A stretch of DNA of 64,000 nt from the NCBI GenBank assembly GCA_963844055.1, contig CAWJMN010000001.1, positions 1,550,001-1,614,000 of the forward strand. The letters are read 5' to 3'. Numbering within the stretch: position 1 is the first letter of the stretch; every line of letters starts with the position of its first letter. The DNA comes from CAWJMN01 sp963844055. GTDB taxonomy: Bacteria > Planctomycetota > Planctomycetia > Pirellulales > Pirellulaceae. A program made the translations under genes and the position numbers. The notes beneath the pieces were generated by a model that was not told where the DNA came from, ran no database searches, and saw only the letters and a program-made list of their open reading frames with translations. Below, one piece after another: positions 42,723 through 50,519 of this stretch.

Positions 42723-42959
42723 TCAACCTTCTACAGCAACCGCTTTGGTATGCCAATCGATGCTCAATACGTATTCGCCTCCATCGACGACAGTACCGGC
42801 GTTCTCAAGCCGTGCATTAATCAACGATGATGGATAAAAAAGCATCCAGGACTTGTGCCCTTCTCGTTTGACAAGGCGAACCATCTCCGGGTCTCCCGAA
42901 ACTCCGATTTTGTCCGAAACGAATTTGTTCCCGATCGCAATTGCTTCTTCGATTCTCAT
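42723..42959 (-). CDS. Imm35/YrhB-like small protein (78 residues)
   Basis: The ATG at 42959 (MRIEEAIAIGNKFVSDK) follows GGAGGCC at a suitable distance. The short protein has a helical start, then MVRLVKREGHKSWMLFYPSS, then NAGTVVDGGEYVLSIDW. The pattern (helix, W..FY.S strand, G.G..VD) resembles Imm35/YrhB-type immunity proteins, though the match is only moderate. Upstream lies a 31-codon toxin-tip-like fragment (43034-43129) bounded by a repeat. Confidence 0.62.
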   Translation of the reverse strand: MRIEEAIAIGNKFVSDKIGVSGDPEMVRLVKREGHKSWMLFYPSSLINARLENAGTVVDGGEYVLSIDWHTKAVAVEG

Positions 42960-43033
42960 CGTCCAAGGCCTCCTCATTTGTTCTCATTGTAGTCAACAAT
43001 ATGAAGCCGATAGTTTGGGCTTAGCCGGTTCCA

Positions 43034-43129
43034 TCATCCTACGCGTTCGAGAAGATTAAACACAAACTGCTCAGGTGCGTTAATTCCAACCACGTGGGGA
43101 AGTGTACGATAAACATCAGATCTCAACTT
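43034..43129 (-). pseudogene. Beheaded toxin-tip-like fragment (31 codons)
   Basis: The minus strand runs out of the 40-bp repeat at 43131 in the frame ...TRR and encodes KLRSDVYRTLPHVVGINAPE then QFVFNLLERVG before a stop. It has no start of its own. The mixture of conserved-looking aromatic, proline and glycine residues is typical of real protein. It precedes the Imm35-like gene by about 75 bp. Confidence 0.5.
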
Positions 43130-43130
43130 T

Positions 43131-43170
43131 CGCCGGGTGCCACGGCTTGTCATGCAGTTTGAACCCGGCG
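43131..43170. repeat. Minimal repeat copy (40 bp)
   Basis: The left CGCCGGGTGCCACGGCTTGT and right (reversed) CGCCGGGTTCAAACTGCATG are both ends of the family with almost nothing between them. This looks like an internal-deletion derivative. It separates two toxin-tip-like fragments. Confidence 0.6.
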
Positions 43171-43174
43171 ATTG

Positions 43175-43354
43175 CTAAAGAGCCATCTCTTCCTGCTCAG
43201 ATAAGATAAGTGTACTAGGTGCAAGCACAGGAATCCCTAACCTGTCTGCCAGTAAATGCGCTAAGTCATTTGGAAGGGCTTCCGCATCGCACGAAGATAG
43301 ACGCACTGGCTGTCGATTAATCTGGTTAGACTTTGCCAAGACTCGGTGCAACAC
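43175..43354 (-). pseudogene. Polymorphic-toxin C-terminal fragment (about 59 codons)
   Basis: The minus strand encodes VLHRVLAKSNQINRQPVRLS, then SCDAEALPNDLAHLLADRLG and IPVLAPSTLILSEQEEMAL before a stop, with a stop codon a few codons upstream. The segment PVRLSSCDAEALPNDLA...LADRLGIPVLAPS strongly resembles a recurrent C-terminal domain of Rhs-like and related polymorphic toxins, in which VRLLSC.TG......AQ.LA..LG..V.APT is conserved. This is from memory of the family, not a search. The upstream part is missing and the next gene on that side is a Gfo/Idh oxidoreductase, so the toxin trunk is gone. Confidence 0.62.
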
Positions 43355-43397
43355 CGAAGGTGTGAATATCTACAAAAGTGAAATTCAAACCGGCAAA

Positions 43398-44417
43398 TTA
43401 GAAAGTGAGCTTGATGCGATTGCCGGTCGCGAAGCTTTGCCGTGCGGCAGAGACGACGGCCATGGCTCGATAGGCGTCGGTAATGTCACTCCCTTTGAGC
43501 AGGAGGCTGGTGACGCTGCGATAGAACTGCATGAGCAAACGCTCGCCAACGGGGCGTTCGCTTTCGAGCGACTCCATATGTCGGCCGGCGGCATCAAACC
43601 AAGTGAGTGTGCTTGGTAAATCTACAAATGCGATCCCATGTTCGCAGCAAACTTGCAAGGCAGCAGGGGGGCGGAAGGAAACGGCCTCGGGCCAAGCGGC
43701 AGGCATGTAACGCCCGCAGCTGATCTGGGCCGTGGGGCCAGCCCCCAGCGCTCCTGCGGGGGAAAAGTCGAGGCTCATCATCTGGTAGTCTTCACAGCCA
43801 CCAGGACCGACGTTGCCATGGTGGATTCCAACGACGGACGTTGGCTCTTGCCCTGCGACATACCGGCACCAATCCACCTGTTCGGCCATTTCTCGATGGA
43901 GAGACGGAGCTGTGCGGCCGGAACGGCGTGCGGAAGAGGCATCGTCGGCGCCCGATCGGCGATGGCAGAACAAAAGCTTGGGTTTGCCAAGGCGCGTCGC
44001 AATGAGTTCTTTTAGGCGAACGGTTGCTGGGGCCACGCGGCGGGCAAACTCGATCATAAGCGTGATGCCACTTCGTTCGACACGGCTGCGAACGAGTTCC
44101 GCCTCGGCCGGGGCATCAATATCGAGTGCCGTACTGCAATAGACCGACTTGCCAAATTCACAGGCGGCCAAAATGGGTAGGTGGCCGTACCACTCGGCAT
44201 TCAGGATGAGGATTGCCTCCACATCTTGCCGGGCGCAAAGGTCGCGGTAGCCATCGACGGGGACGGCTTGAAATTCTCGAGCAGCCTGGGCCGCCAAATG
44301 GGCGACCTCGCAGCAAATTGCTCGGACCTCAAAGCGATCGGAAAGCGCACGGAGTGCCGGTCTGTGCCTAGTTTCCCAGGAGTCGCCAAGTCCGACAATT
44401 CCGACGCGCAGCTTCAT
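43398..44417 (-). CDS. Gfo/Idh/MocA family oxidoreductase
   Basis: The ATG at 44417 (MKLRVGIVGLGDSW) gives a 339-residue protein starting exactly at the Rossmann fold; upstream in-frame sequence is not conserved in character. The nucleotide-binding loop is GIVGLGDSW. It is followed by VRAICCEVAHLAAQAAREF, DVEAILILNAEWYGHLPILAA and GKSVYCSTALDIDAPAEAE, the spacing of the EKP-type motif in this family (here CSTALDI in place of the usual EKP, so catalysis may differ). These enzymes use NAD(P) to oxidise sugars or cyclitols. The C-terminal part lacks a cofactor motif. It is divergent from the thioredoxin-fold gene. Confidence 0.85.
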   Translation of the reverse strand: MKLRVGIVGLGDSWETRHRPALRALSDRFEVRAICCEVAHLAAQAAREFQAVPVDGYRDLCARQDVEAILILNAEWYGHLPILAACEFGKSVYCSTALDIDAPAEAELVRSRVERSGITLMIEFARRVAPATVRLKELIATRLGKPKLLFCHRRSGADDASSARRSGRTAPSLHREMAEQVDWCRYVAGQEPTSVVGIHHGNVGPGGCEDYQMMSLDFSPAGALGAGPTAQISCGRYMPAAWPEAVSFRPPAALQVCCEHGIAFVDLPSTLTWFDAAGRHMESLESERPVGERLLMQFYRSVTSLLLKGSDITDAYRAMAVVSAARQSFATGNRIKLTF

Positions 44418-44760
44418 TGCAATTAAGTGCTCAGCTTTCTGGCCGAAGTATACCAAAGTTGGCAGTCGAAAGTCGCCTTGAAAAAGAACTTTCCATGGCC
44501 CGCTGGCTAGAGGGGATTTCACCTTAGGGAAGAATTTTTTGGCTTTGAGCTGTGGCATGACGGACCAGCGGCGGCGACTCGCAAGTGTGTTTGGGAAGTT
44601 TGCGTAAAATGGCGATATTTTAAGGTGCCTTGGGCTAACACTCGCCCTTTTTGTCGTTGTAAACTACTGACCTTAACAAAACGTCCCTGCTAGTTAGGGA
44701 AATGGGTAGCTTGGGTTGTTCATGCTATCCCATCAGCGAGTTTGTCTGAAAGGATTTCGA
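44418..44760. other. Divergent promoter region
   Basis: About 340 bp separate the oxidoreductase and thioredoxin-fold genes. An in-frame extension of the oxidoreductase (44418-44558) is present but not protein-like. The A/T-rich stretch around 44600-44700 probably holds promoters. The sequence AAAGGA at 44750-44755 is the ribosome site of the downstream gene. I see no operator. Confidence 0.45.
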
Positions 44761-45174
44761 ATGTACGGTGTTGCACTAAGCTTTGTTTTGCAAGCTGCGA
44801 TGTTGAGCAGTGGCGCTGAGGCATATGAAGAGGCTTACCAAAAGTCGACCGAGAAGGGGACCCCATTATTGGTGCTCGTTGGCGCCGATTGGTGCCCAGG
44901 TTGTGTGACGATGAAGCAAGGGGTGCTTGCTCGGTTGCGTGAACGTGGCCGATTGCATCGAGTGAACTACACCACGGTGAACCTCGACGAGAATAGTGAA
45001 TTGGCCGGCAAGTTGATGCAGGGTGGAACGATTCCACAGTTGATCGTATTCACGAAGACCGATAAGGGATGGCATCGAGAGCAGATAACGGGGGCCACGG
45101 GCGAAGAGACCGTGGAATCGATGATCGACAAGGCATTGGCGATGTCGGTCGTGAAGCCACCGCTGAGCTCCTGA
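44761..45174 (+). CDS. Exported thioredoxin-fold protein
   Basis: Starting at the ATG at 44761, the 137-residue product has a short signal-like N-terminus (YGVALSFVLQAAMLSSGA). A thioredoxin fold follows with ADWCPGC (Cys45, Cys48), VNLDENSEL and the cis-proline motif GTIPQLIVF. The CPGC active site matches thioredoxin-like reductases or oxidases acting outside the cytoplasm. Earlier in-frame ATGs exist (44716, 44722). It ends before a strong terminator at 45218-45271, so it is monocistronic. Confidence 0.86.
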   Translation: MYGVALSFVLQAAMLSSGAEAYEEAYQKSTEKGTPLLVLVGADWCPGCVTMKQGVLARLRERGRLHRVNYTTVNLDENSELAGKLMQGGTIPQLIVFTKTDKGWHREQITGATGEETVESMIDKALAMSVVKPPLSS

Positions 45175-45217
45175 GACGTCTATGCAATAATCGAAGTCCA
45201 ATCGTTGGCTTCTTTTC

Positions 45218-45271
45218 AAGAGCCGTTCGCTTTTGGCAATTCTATTGCTGCGAGTGAACGGCTCTTTTTTT
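45218..45271 (+). terminator. Rho-independent terminator after the thioredoxin-fold gene
   Basis: An 11-bp perfect stem, AAGAGCCGTTC at 45218-45228 with GAACGGCTCTT at 45256-45266, holds a 27-base loop. It is followed by a run of T to 45271. The glycosyltransferase gene starts about 30 bp later and must have its own promoter or depend on readthrough. Confidence 0.82.
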
Positions 45272-45299
45272 ACCGGCATTTTTGCGTGTTGAGGCATTC

Positions 45300-45980
45300 G
45301 TGCGGCTTTCGGTCATCATCCCAGCCCTTCACGAAGAGGCCACCATTGGGGCCGCTATCGAGTCGGCGTGGCAGGCAGGGGCAGCCGAGGTCATTGTGGC
45401 CGACGGTGGCAGCCAGGATGGGACCTGTCGTGCAAGCATTCAGGCCGGTGCTTGCGTCGTTAGTTCGCCTGCGGGCCGCGGCATTCAGCAGCGGCTAGGG
45501 GCCGAGTCGGCGACCGGTGATATCTTGCTGTTCCTGCATGCGGATTCACGGCTTTCGCCGGCCGTAGGTGAGCAGCTATCGGAGCTGTATTTCACGGGAG
45601 CGGCATGCTGGGGTTGTTTCCGGCAATCAATCGAGGCCAAGGGGCTGAAATATCGACTGCTAGAGCTGGGAAACCGACAGCGAACCTGGTGGTCTGGCCT
45701 GGCCTATGGCGACCAAGCGATCTTTGTGACGCACGACCTCTATAAGAAGTGCGGCAGATTTGAGCCGTTGCCGCTGATGGAAGATGTTGTGCTGTCGCGA
45801 TCGCTAATGCGGTATCAACGTCCGACGATACTGCGCGGACCTGTGCAGATTAGCGCACGTCGCTGGTCCAAAAATGGTGTCGTTCGGCAAACGCTGACGA
45901 ACTGGGGAATCCTTTGCCGGTACTATTTGGGCGTTAAGCCAGAGGAACTGGCAAAGCTATATAGGCGGCACGACAAATAG
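45300..45980 (+). CDS. Family 2 glycosyltransferase (TIGR04283 type)
   Basis: I place the start at the GTG at 45300 (VRLSVIIPALHEEATIGAAI), which begins at the first strand of the fold; the frame is open from 45282 (TTG). The 226-residue protein has the GT-A features VIVADGGSQDGT and LLFLHADSRL (nucleotide-sugar/metal site), then a region with YGDQAIFV and LPLMEDVVLSRSLMRY. The D..F.HADS and MEDV.L motifs match the transferase-2 subfamily found with rSAM/selenodomain genes. Substrate unknown. No partner genes of that kind are in the window. Confidence 0.87.
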   Translation: MRLSVIIPALHEEATIGAAIESAWQAGAAEVIVADGGSQDGTCRASIQAGACVVSSPAGRGIQQRLGAESATGDILLFLHADSRLSPAVGEQLSELYFTGAACWGCFRQSIEAKGLKYRLLELGNRQRTWWSGLAYGDQAIFVTHDLYKKCGRFEPLPLMEDVVLSRSLMRYQRPTILRGPVQISARRWSKNGVVRQTLTNWGILCRYYLGVKPEELAKLYRRHDK

Positions 45981-46070
45981 TACCTTAAAATGCGGATTGC
46001 CGCATGGAGTGTGCACCGCCGAGCGGCCGGGGAGATGGATCGCACATGCCCGAAAAGTCAAGTGTGCGAA

Positions 46071-48152
46071 TCAGGCCCAGTCTGCCCCTCGGTTGTCAGG
46101 TGGAGCCAAGTCGTATTTGCGAATTTTACGGTCCAGCGTCGAGCGTTCTACCCCTAATATGGATGAGGTTCGGCTCTTGTTCCAGCTGGTGGCCTTAAGC
46201 GTTGCCAGGATGTGCCGCTTCTCGACTTCATCGAGCGACATTGGTTCAAACGAAGACTTGGGGGCCGGGATTTCGCCGGACTCGCTGGCGGTTGCCAGGT
46301 TGGAAAGGTGCAGGTCTTCTTCGCCGACGAGATCTGTCCGGGCGAGAACGACCGCACGTTCGATCACGTTTTTTAGTTCACGCACGTTGCCGGGCCAGCG
46401 ATACTGCTGCATCCGGTGGATGGCACCCGGCGTAAAGCCACGAATCTTGCGGGCCGTTTCTTGGTTGAAACGATCCAGGAAGAAGTTGGCCAGCTGCAGA
46501 ATGTCATCTGGGCGTTTGCGAAGTGGCGGCACCTGGATTTCAACGACATGCAAGCGGAAGTAGAGGTCGCGGCGGAAGCTTCCTTCGGCGACGGCCCGTT
46601 CGAGATCACGATTGGTGGCTGCGATGACACGGACATCGACCTTGATTTGCTGGCTGCCGCCGACCCGTTCAAAGGAATGCCCTTCCAGGACGCGAAGGAA
46701 CTTGGCTTGGATGGAGGGGCTCATTTCGCCGATTTCGTCGAGCATGAGGGTCCCTTGGTGGGCGGCCTCAAACTTGCCAATCTTGCGGTCGGTAGCGCCG
46801 GTGAAGGCTCCCTTTTCGTGGCCAAAGAGTTCGCTTTCCAGCAGGGTTTCGGACAGGGCGGCGCAGTTCAAACAGACGAAAGGCCCCTTTTTCCGCGGGC
46901 TGGCGTAGTGCATGGCACGAGCGACCAGTTCCTTACCCACGCCACTTTCGCCTCGGATTAGTACCGTAGCGCGACTGGGAGCAGCACGAGCAATCTGCTG
47001 CTGAACATTGGCCAAAACCGGGCTATTGCCGACAAGCTCGCTCTCGGCGCCCAGTTGCTTGCGAAGCTGCACCACCTCGTTGCGGGTTTGCGACAGGTTT
47101 TCGGAAAGCTCTTGTTGTCGGACGAGATTCTTCAGGGCCAGTGCGACGTTGTCGGCCACGGCCAGCGTGAATTCGAGATCGTCTGGATCGGGAACGCGGC
47201 TTTCATCCGTGGAGTAGACGTGAACGACGCCCACGACCTTCTTGTCCTGGCGAATGGGAGCGCAGATCACGCTGGTGCTGTGGATGACCCCTTTGCTGTC
47301 GGGGCTTCCTAGCTGGGAATCGCCCGCAATATTGCGAGCGAGGATGGCTTCGCCATCGCGAAGTACGGTTTGAGCCAGGAATGACGAGAGCCGGTGGTAG
47401 GAGGGCTCTTTGTCGGTTCGCGAGGCAACAATTTGGAGGTCGGCCGCAGTGGGGTTCTCTAGGCCGCGAGGCAATAGGAGAACGGCACCTGCATCGACGG
47501 CGGCGCTATCAAAGATGCCGCCGAGTGCCAGATTGGCGACTGCGGGAACATCGGGCTGGCTGGCAAGTTCAAACGCGAGGCGGCAAAGCTTGGTCGCGGC
47601 TTGCCCAATACGCGGAACGGAAACTTCGCTAATTCCTGCGAGAAACCGAGTCTGGCCGCGTCGATGGGTAATTTGTGCGGGTTGTTGCAGTGGCGAGGCA
47701 AGCACTGCGGATTCGCTAACGTCGATGTCAGCCGGTACGGGAGGCATCGCCATGACGGCGGCCATCGTGTCTTCACCCGTTTTAGACGGATTGGATTCAC
47801 TGGAGAGGATGGCAGGGACACCGGCCGGTAGAGAAATCTCGGGAAAGCCCTGCGACAGATCGTGTACAAACGCCAAATAGCATTGGGCGATGCGGATGAT
47901 ATCGCCAGCGGCTAAGGGGACGTCGCCGTGGATTTGCTTGGAACCAACAAAGGTGCCGTTCCGACTTTCCAGGTCACGAAGCGTCCAAACGCCACGAGTG
48001 ATAAAGATCTCGGCATGGTTTCGGCTGGCCCGCTCATCCTTGACGACGATCTGGTTAGTGGCGGCCCGACCTATAGTGACAGTTCGCCCCGGAACCAGAC
48101 GAAAGACGTCGGTCCACTTGTTTCCTTCACGGATGACCAAGTAGGCAAGCAT
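46071..48152 (-). CDS. Sigma54-dependent activator with FHA and GAF domains
   Basis: The 693-residue protein has an N-terminal FHA domain (about 1-100; GRTVTIGRAATNQIVV, ERASRNHAEI, RNGTFVGS) that would bind phosphothreonine. Next come a linker, a GAF-like domain (about 170-350), a short coiled coil and an AAA+ sigma54-interaction domain (about 380-620). The AAA+ part has Walker A GESGVGKE, the sigma54-contact loop GAFTGA, Walker B LMLDEIGEM, and AATNRDLE with FRRDLYFRL. A Fis-type helix-turn-helix closes it (NKSRTSSILGVERSTLDRKI). All key motifs are intact. It should open sigma54 promoters in response to a kinase signal. Its own target is not obvious; no -24/-12 element was found in the adjoining 424 bp. 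Confidence 0.94.
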   Translation of the reverse strand: MLAYLVIREGNKWTDVFRLVPGRTVTIGRAATNQIVVKDERASRNHAEIFITRGVWTLRDLESRNGTFVGSKQIHGDVPLAAGDIIRIAQCYLAFVHDLSQGFPEISLPAGVPAILSSESNPSKTGEDTMAAVMAMPPVPADIDVSESAVLASPLQQPAQITHRRGQTRFLAGISEVSVPRIGQAATKLCRLAFELASQPDVPAVANLALGGIFDSAAVDAGAVLLLPRGLENPTAADLQIVASRTDKEPSYHRLSSFLAQTVLRDGEAILARNIAGDSQLGSPDSKGVIHSTSVICAPIRQDKKVVGVVHVYSTDESRVPDPDDLEFTLAVADNVALALKNLVRQQELSENLSQTRNEVVQLRKQLGAESELVGNSPVLANVQQQIARAAPSRATVLIRGESGVGKELVARAMHYASPRKKGPFVCLNCAALSETLLESELFGHEKGAFTGATDRKIGKFEAAHQGTLMLDEIGEMSPSIQAKFLRVLEGHSFERVGGSQQIKVDVRVIAATNRDLERAVAEGSFRRDLYFRLHVVEIQVPPLRKRPDDILQLANFFLDRFNQETARKIRGFTPGAIHRMQQYRWPGNVRELKNVIERAVVLARTDLVGEEDLHLSNLATASESGEIPAPKSSFEPMSLDEVEKRHILATLKATSWNKSRTSSILGVERSTLDRKIRKYDLAPPDNRGADWA

Positions 48153-48576
48153 CAGTAGGAGTCAGTACGCGAGGCTGGAATAGCCTGTAAGGGTGGTTTT
48201 TGAGCGCCGGTCCGATTGGATGGGCGTTTGGGTGACTATGGCGCCAACTCCAAACCTTCACCTTAGTTTGCCGCCCTAGCAGACTGCAAGTGGCAAACGG
48301 ACAAAGGTGAGGGGTTGGTTTAAGGAATTATAGGGTGATGAAAAGTCGGGGGAGTGGGGGAGGGGAGCGACGGAAGAGTTGGGGGCCTCTAGGGGTTTTT
48401 CTTGCAAACCTGCCTTCCGGCAATTATTCTGAATCATTCAGTGCGCCCATTCGTAGGTATCTGGGTGGATTGTAGAGTAAACTTAGAATTGTTGCCGACG
48501 CGCTTTCGTGCGGCAATTTATAGTGGTCGCCATGGCAACTGGGGCTGTCTGGCGAAAGTTTTCGGAGAGAAGCAAA
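48153..48576. other. Divergent promoter region with G-rich tract
   Basis: No gene is supported. A G-rich tract at 48333-48365 contains four runs of at least three G (GGG, GGGGG, GGGGG, GGGG) with the last three loops short, so a G-quadruplex is possible. I found no sigma54 -24/-12 element. The ribosome site CGGAGAGAAG precedes the DUF1598 ATG. Confidence 0.45.
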
Positions 48577-49959
48577 ATGCTTGATCGAATGCAGTTGGGT
48601 TATCGCATCACCGGCCTCGTTTCATACGGGAGCGCCCTGTTGCTGGTGCTGGTGGGTGTTTGCTGGGCGGGCACCAACATCAATGCCGGCAACTTTGGCC
48701 GCGCGGTTGGTGGTGTTTCGATCAGCCCTGAAGGTGTTCTCGGGTCGTCGACTCCGAAGGACTTGGAAGAATATCGCAGCAGCATTATGTCTGCTGTAAA
48801 GAAGGTGCCGGATGCTTTGAACAAGCCCGTCGCCATGCGGATGATCTCCCTCAAGGAGATTGAAAAGGCATTGGCTAACACCCAAGCTGACCTGGCTTAT
48901 GAGATGCCTGACGAGATTCGCTTTCTGGCCGGCATTCAACGCATTCAGTATGTGTTTGTCGATCCAGCCAACCAAGACATTGTTTTGGCAGGACCTGGCG
49001 AAGGTTGGAAAGTTAACAGCCAAGGTGAACACGTTGGCGTAACGACGGGGCGTCCTGTCATTCGCTTGGATGACTTGATGGTCGCCATGCGAACCGTGGA
49101 AAATGCTCGCATGGGTGGCATTACCTGTTCGATCGATCCATCGGCTGAAGGCCGTCGTCAGTTCGAAGCTTTCATGTCGAAGCAAAAGCGATTCTCGCCT
49201 GATGTACTGGACGGTATCGCCAAGGCTCTCGGCCAACAAGACATCACCGTTACTGGCGTTCCTGGCAACACTCGCTTGGCCCGTACGCTAGTTGCAAGCG
49301 ATTTCAAAATGAAGCGGATTGCGATGAAGTTGGAGAAGTCGCCTGTGAAGGGACTGCCAAGCTTTCTCGAAATGGTGAAGAGCAAGGGAACGAAGATCGA
49401 CAACATGATGCCACGTTGGTGGCTTGCTTGTAACTACGAACCACTTGGCAAGAGCGAAGATGGCTTGAGCTGGGAACTGCGTGGTACTGGCGTGAAGGTT
49501 ATGACCGAAGACGAGTTGGTCGCGGGTGACGGCTCGGTCAAGGGAACGGGCAAGGTAAATCCCGTTGCTCAGCAATGGGCTGACCTGATGACCGAAAAGT
49601 ATGATGAGCTCTGCCTGAAGGAACCTGCTTTTGGTGATCTGCGCAACGCGATGGACCTGTGCGTCATCTCGGCACTGATTGCGAAGGAAGGCTTGCTGGA
49701 AAAGGCCGGTTTGGAAGTTCCAACGCTCGTTGGTACGAACAACGCCAGCCGCGTGAAGATCAATCAGAACTTCAACGCACCTAAGAAGGTCGATACCCAA
49801 ACGAGCTTTGTCGAGCGTGGCAAGGAATACATCATCACGGCTTCCGGCGGTGTGGATATCAATTCGTGGCAAATCGCGGATCGCACCGAGGTTCTGCCAG
49901 AGTTGACTTCCGTTCGTGAGAAGTTGCCTGCTCGTCCAGAATCGGCTTTGTTCTGGTAA
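48577..49959 (+). CDS. DUF1598 family exported protein
   Basis: The ATG at 48577 has a good ribosome site (CGGAGAGAAG) and yields a 460-residue product with a signal peptide (GSALLLVLVGVCWAGTN). Recognisable blocks are GGVSISPEGVLG, IRFLAGIQRIQYVFVDPANQ, DIVLAGPGEGWKV, GRPVIRLDDLMVAMR, GGITCSIDPSAEGRRQ and RWWLACNYEPL. They match DUF1598, a planctomycete-restricted secreted family of unknown function. The gene ends before a strong terminator and is monocistronic. Codon usage appears strongly biased (many GGC, AAG, CTG), as for a well-expressed protein; that is an impression, not a calculation. Confidence 0.85.
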   Translation: MLDRMQLGYRITGLVSYGSALLLVLVGVCWAGTNINAGNFGRAVGGVSISPEGVLGSSTPKDLEEYRSSIMSAVKKVPDALNKPVAMRMISLKEIEKALANTQADLAYEMPDEIRFLAGIQRIQYVFVDPANQDIVLAGPGEGWKVNSQGEHVGVTTGRPVIRLDDLMVAMRTVENARMGGITCSIDPSAEGRRQFEAFMSKQKRFSPDVLDGIAKALGQQDITVTGVPGNTRLARTLVASDFKMKRIAMKLEKSPVKGLPSFLEMVKSKGTKIDNMMPRWWLACNYEPLGKSEDGLSWELRGTGVKVMTEDELVAGDGSVKGTGKVNPVAQQWADLMTEKYDELCLKEPAFGDLRNAMDLCVISALIAKEGLLEKAGLEVPTLVGTNNASRVKINQNFNAPKKVDTQTSFVERGKEYIITASGGVDINSWQIADRTEVLPELTSVREKLPARPESALFW

Positions 49960-50006
49960 GAGCGAAGGGCTTCTCTTTGACGAGAAGCATGCGACATAAA
50001 CCCATC

Positions 50007-50038
50007 AGGCACCGAGTGAAAGCTCGGTGCCTTTTTTT
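50007..50038 (+). terminator. Rho-independent terminator after the DUF1598 gene
   Basis: The stem AGGCACCGAG at 50007-50016 pairs with CTCGGTGCCT at 50023-50032 around a six-base loop. It is followed by TTTTTTT to 50038. A textbook intrinsic terminator, 48 bp after the stop. Confidence 0.88.
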
Positions 50039-50519
50039 GTGCGCGGAGGCAATGGTGGGGGTGGCGTTTGATTGGAACTGCGAACTTGAATGGATAGCTT
50101 TTGGGCAAGTTCAGATGCTATTCTCAATGCCCTAGTGACAATGATAGTAAATAGCGATTGAGCAAGCCGTGTAGGGCAAACGAAAGACATGGAAGGCCTG
50201 TGATTCCCCTGTATGGCCTTCAGTCTTGAAGTAACGTAAGACCGCGTAAATCGTTTGAATCCCTTTTCATCTCTTACGCATTGACGAATCGATTGAGATA
50301 GAACTCACAGTAACACGGTGAGTTTCTTCGCGTTCTCGATTGGCCTTGCTCTGGCTCAATTTACCGCAGCAAGGGGACTCGCTACCAAATACCTCCAATA
50401 ACGCGATTGGACTCCATCTTGTTTGTGGGATGAATTGTTGTGCAGATTCCTTCTATAATTCAACCTAGACGAATTTATTTACTCAAAGACCTGGCACCTG
50501 GACGGACGAACTAGGGTCT
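50039..50519. other. Intergenic region upstream of the Hsp90-like gene
   Basis: About 480 bp with no supported gene. A hairpin GAAGGCC/GGCCTTC with a 16-base spacer lies near 50191-50221 and has no T-tract. The base composition is less GC-rich than that of the flanking DUF1598 gene, continuing into the Hsp90-like and TPR genes, which fits an acquired two-gene unit. The promoter of that unit should be here. Confidence 0.45.

Noticed and set aside
37414..43397. Integron-type gene cassette array (small one-way genes separated by repeats)
   Set aside because: The repeats lack the GTTRRRY/RYYYAAC core pair expected of attC sites, are not uniform at the 3-prime end of each gene, occur in both orientations, and there is no integrase in the window.
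37414..43397. CRISPR array suggested by recurrent repeats
   Set aside because: The repeats are of very unequal length and spacing and are separated by genes, not by uniform spacers; no cas gene is present.
46420..46440. Repeat-end-like GGCACCCGGCG inside the sigma54 activator gene
   Set aside because: It encodes a conserved part of the AAA+ domain (PGAIHRM region) and is a chance match of 11 bases without the rest of the repeat.
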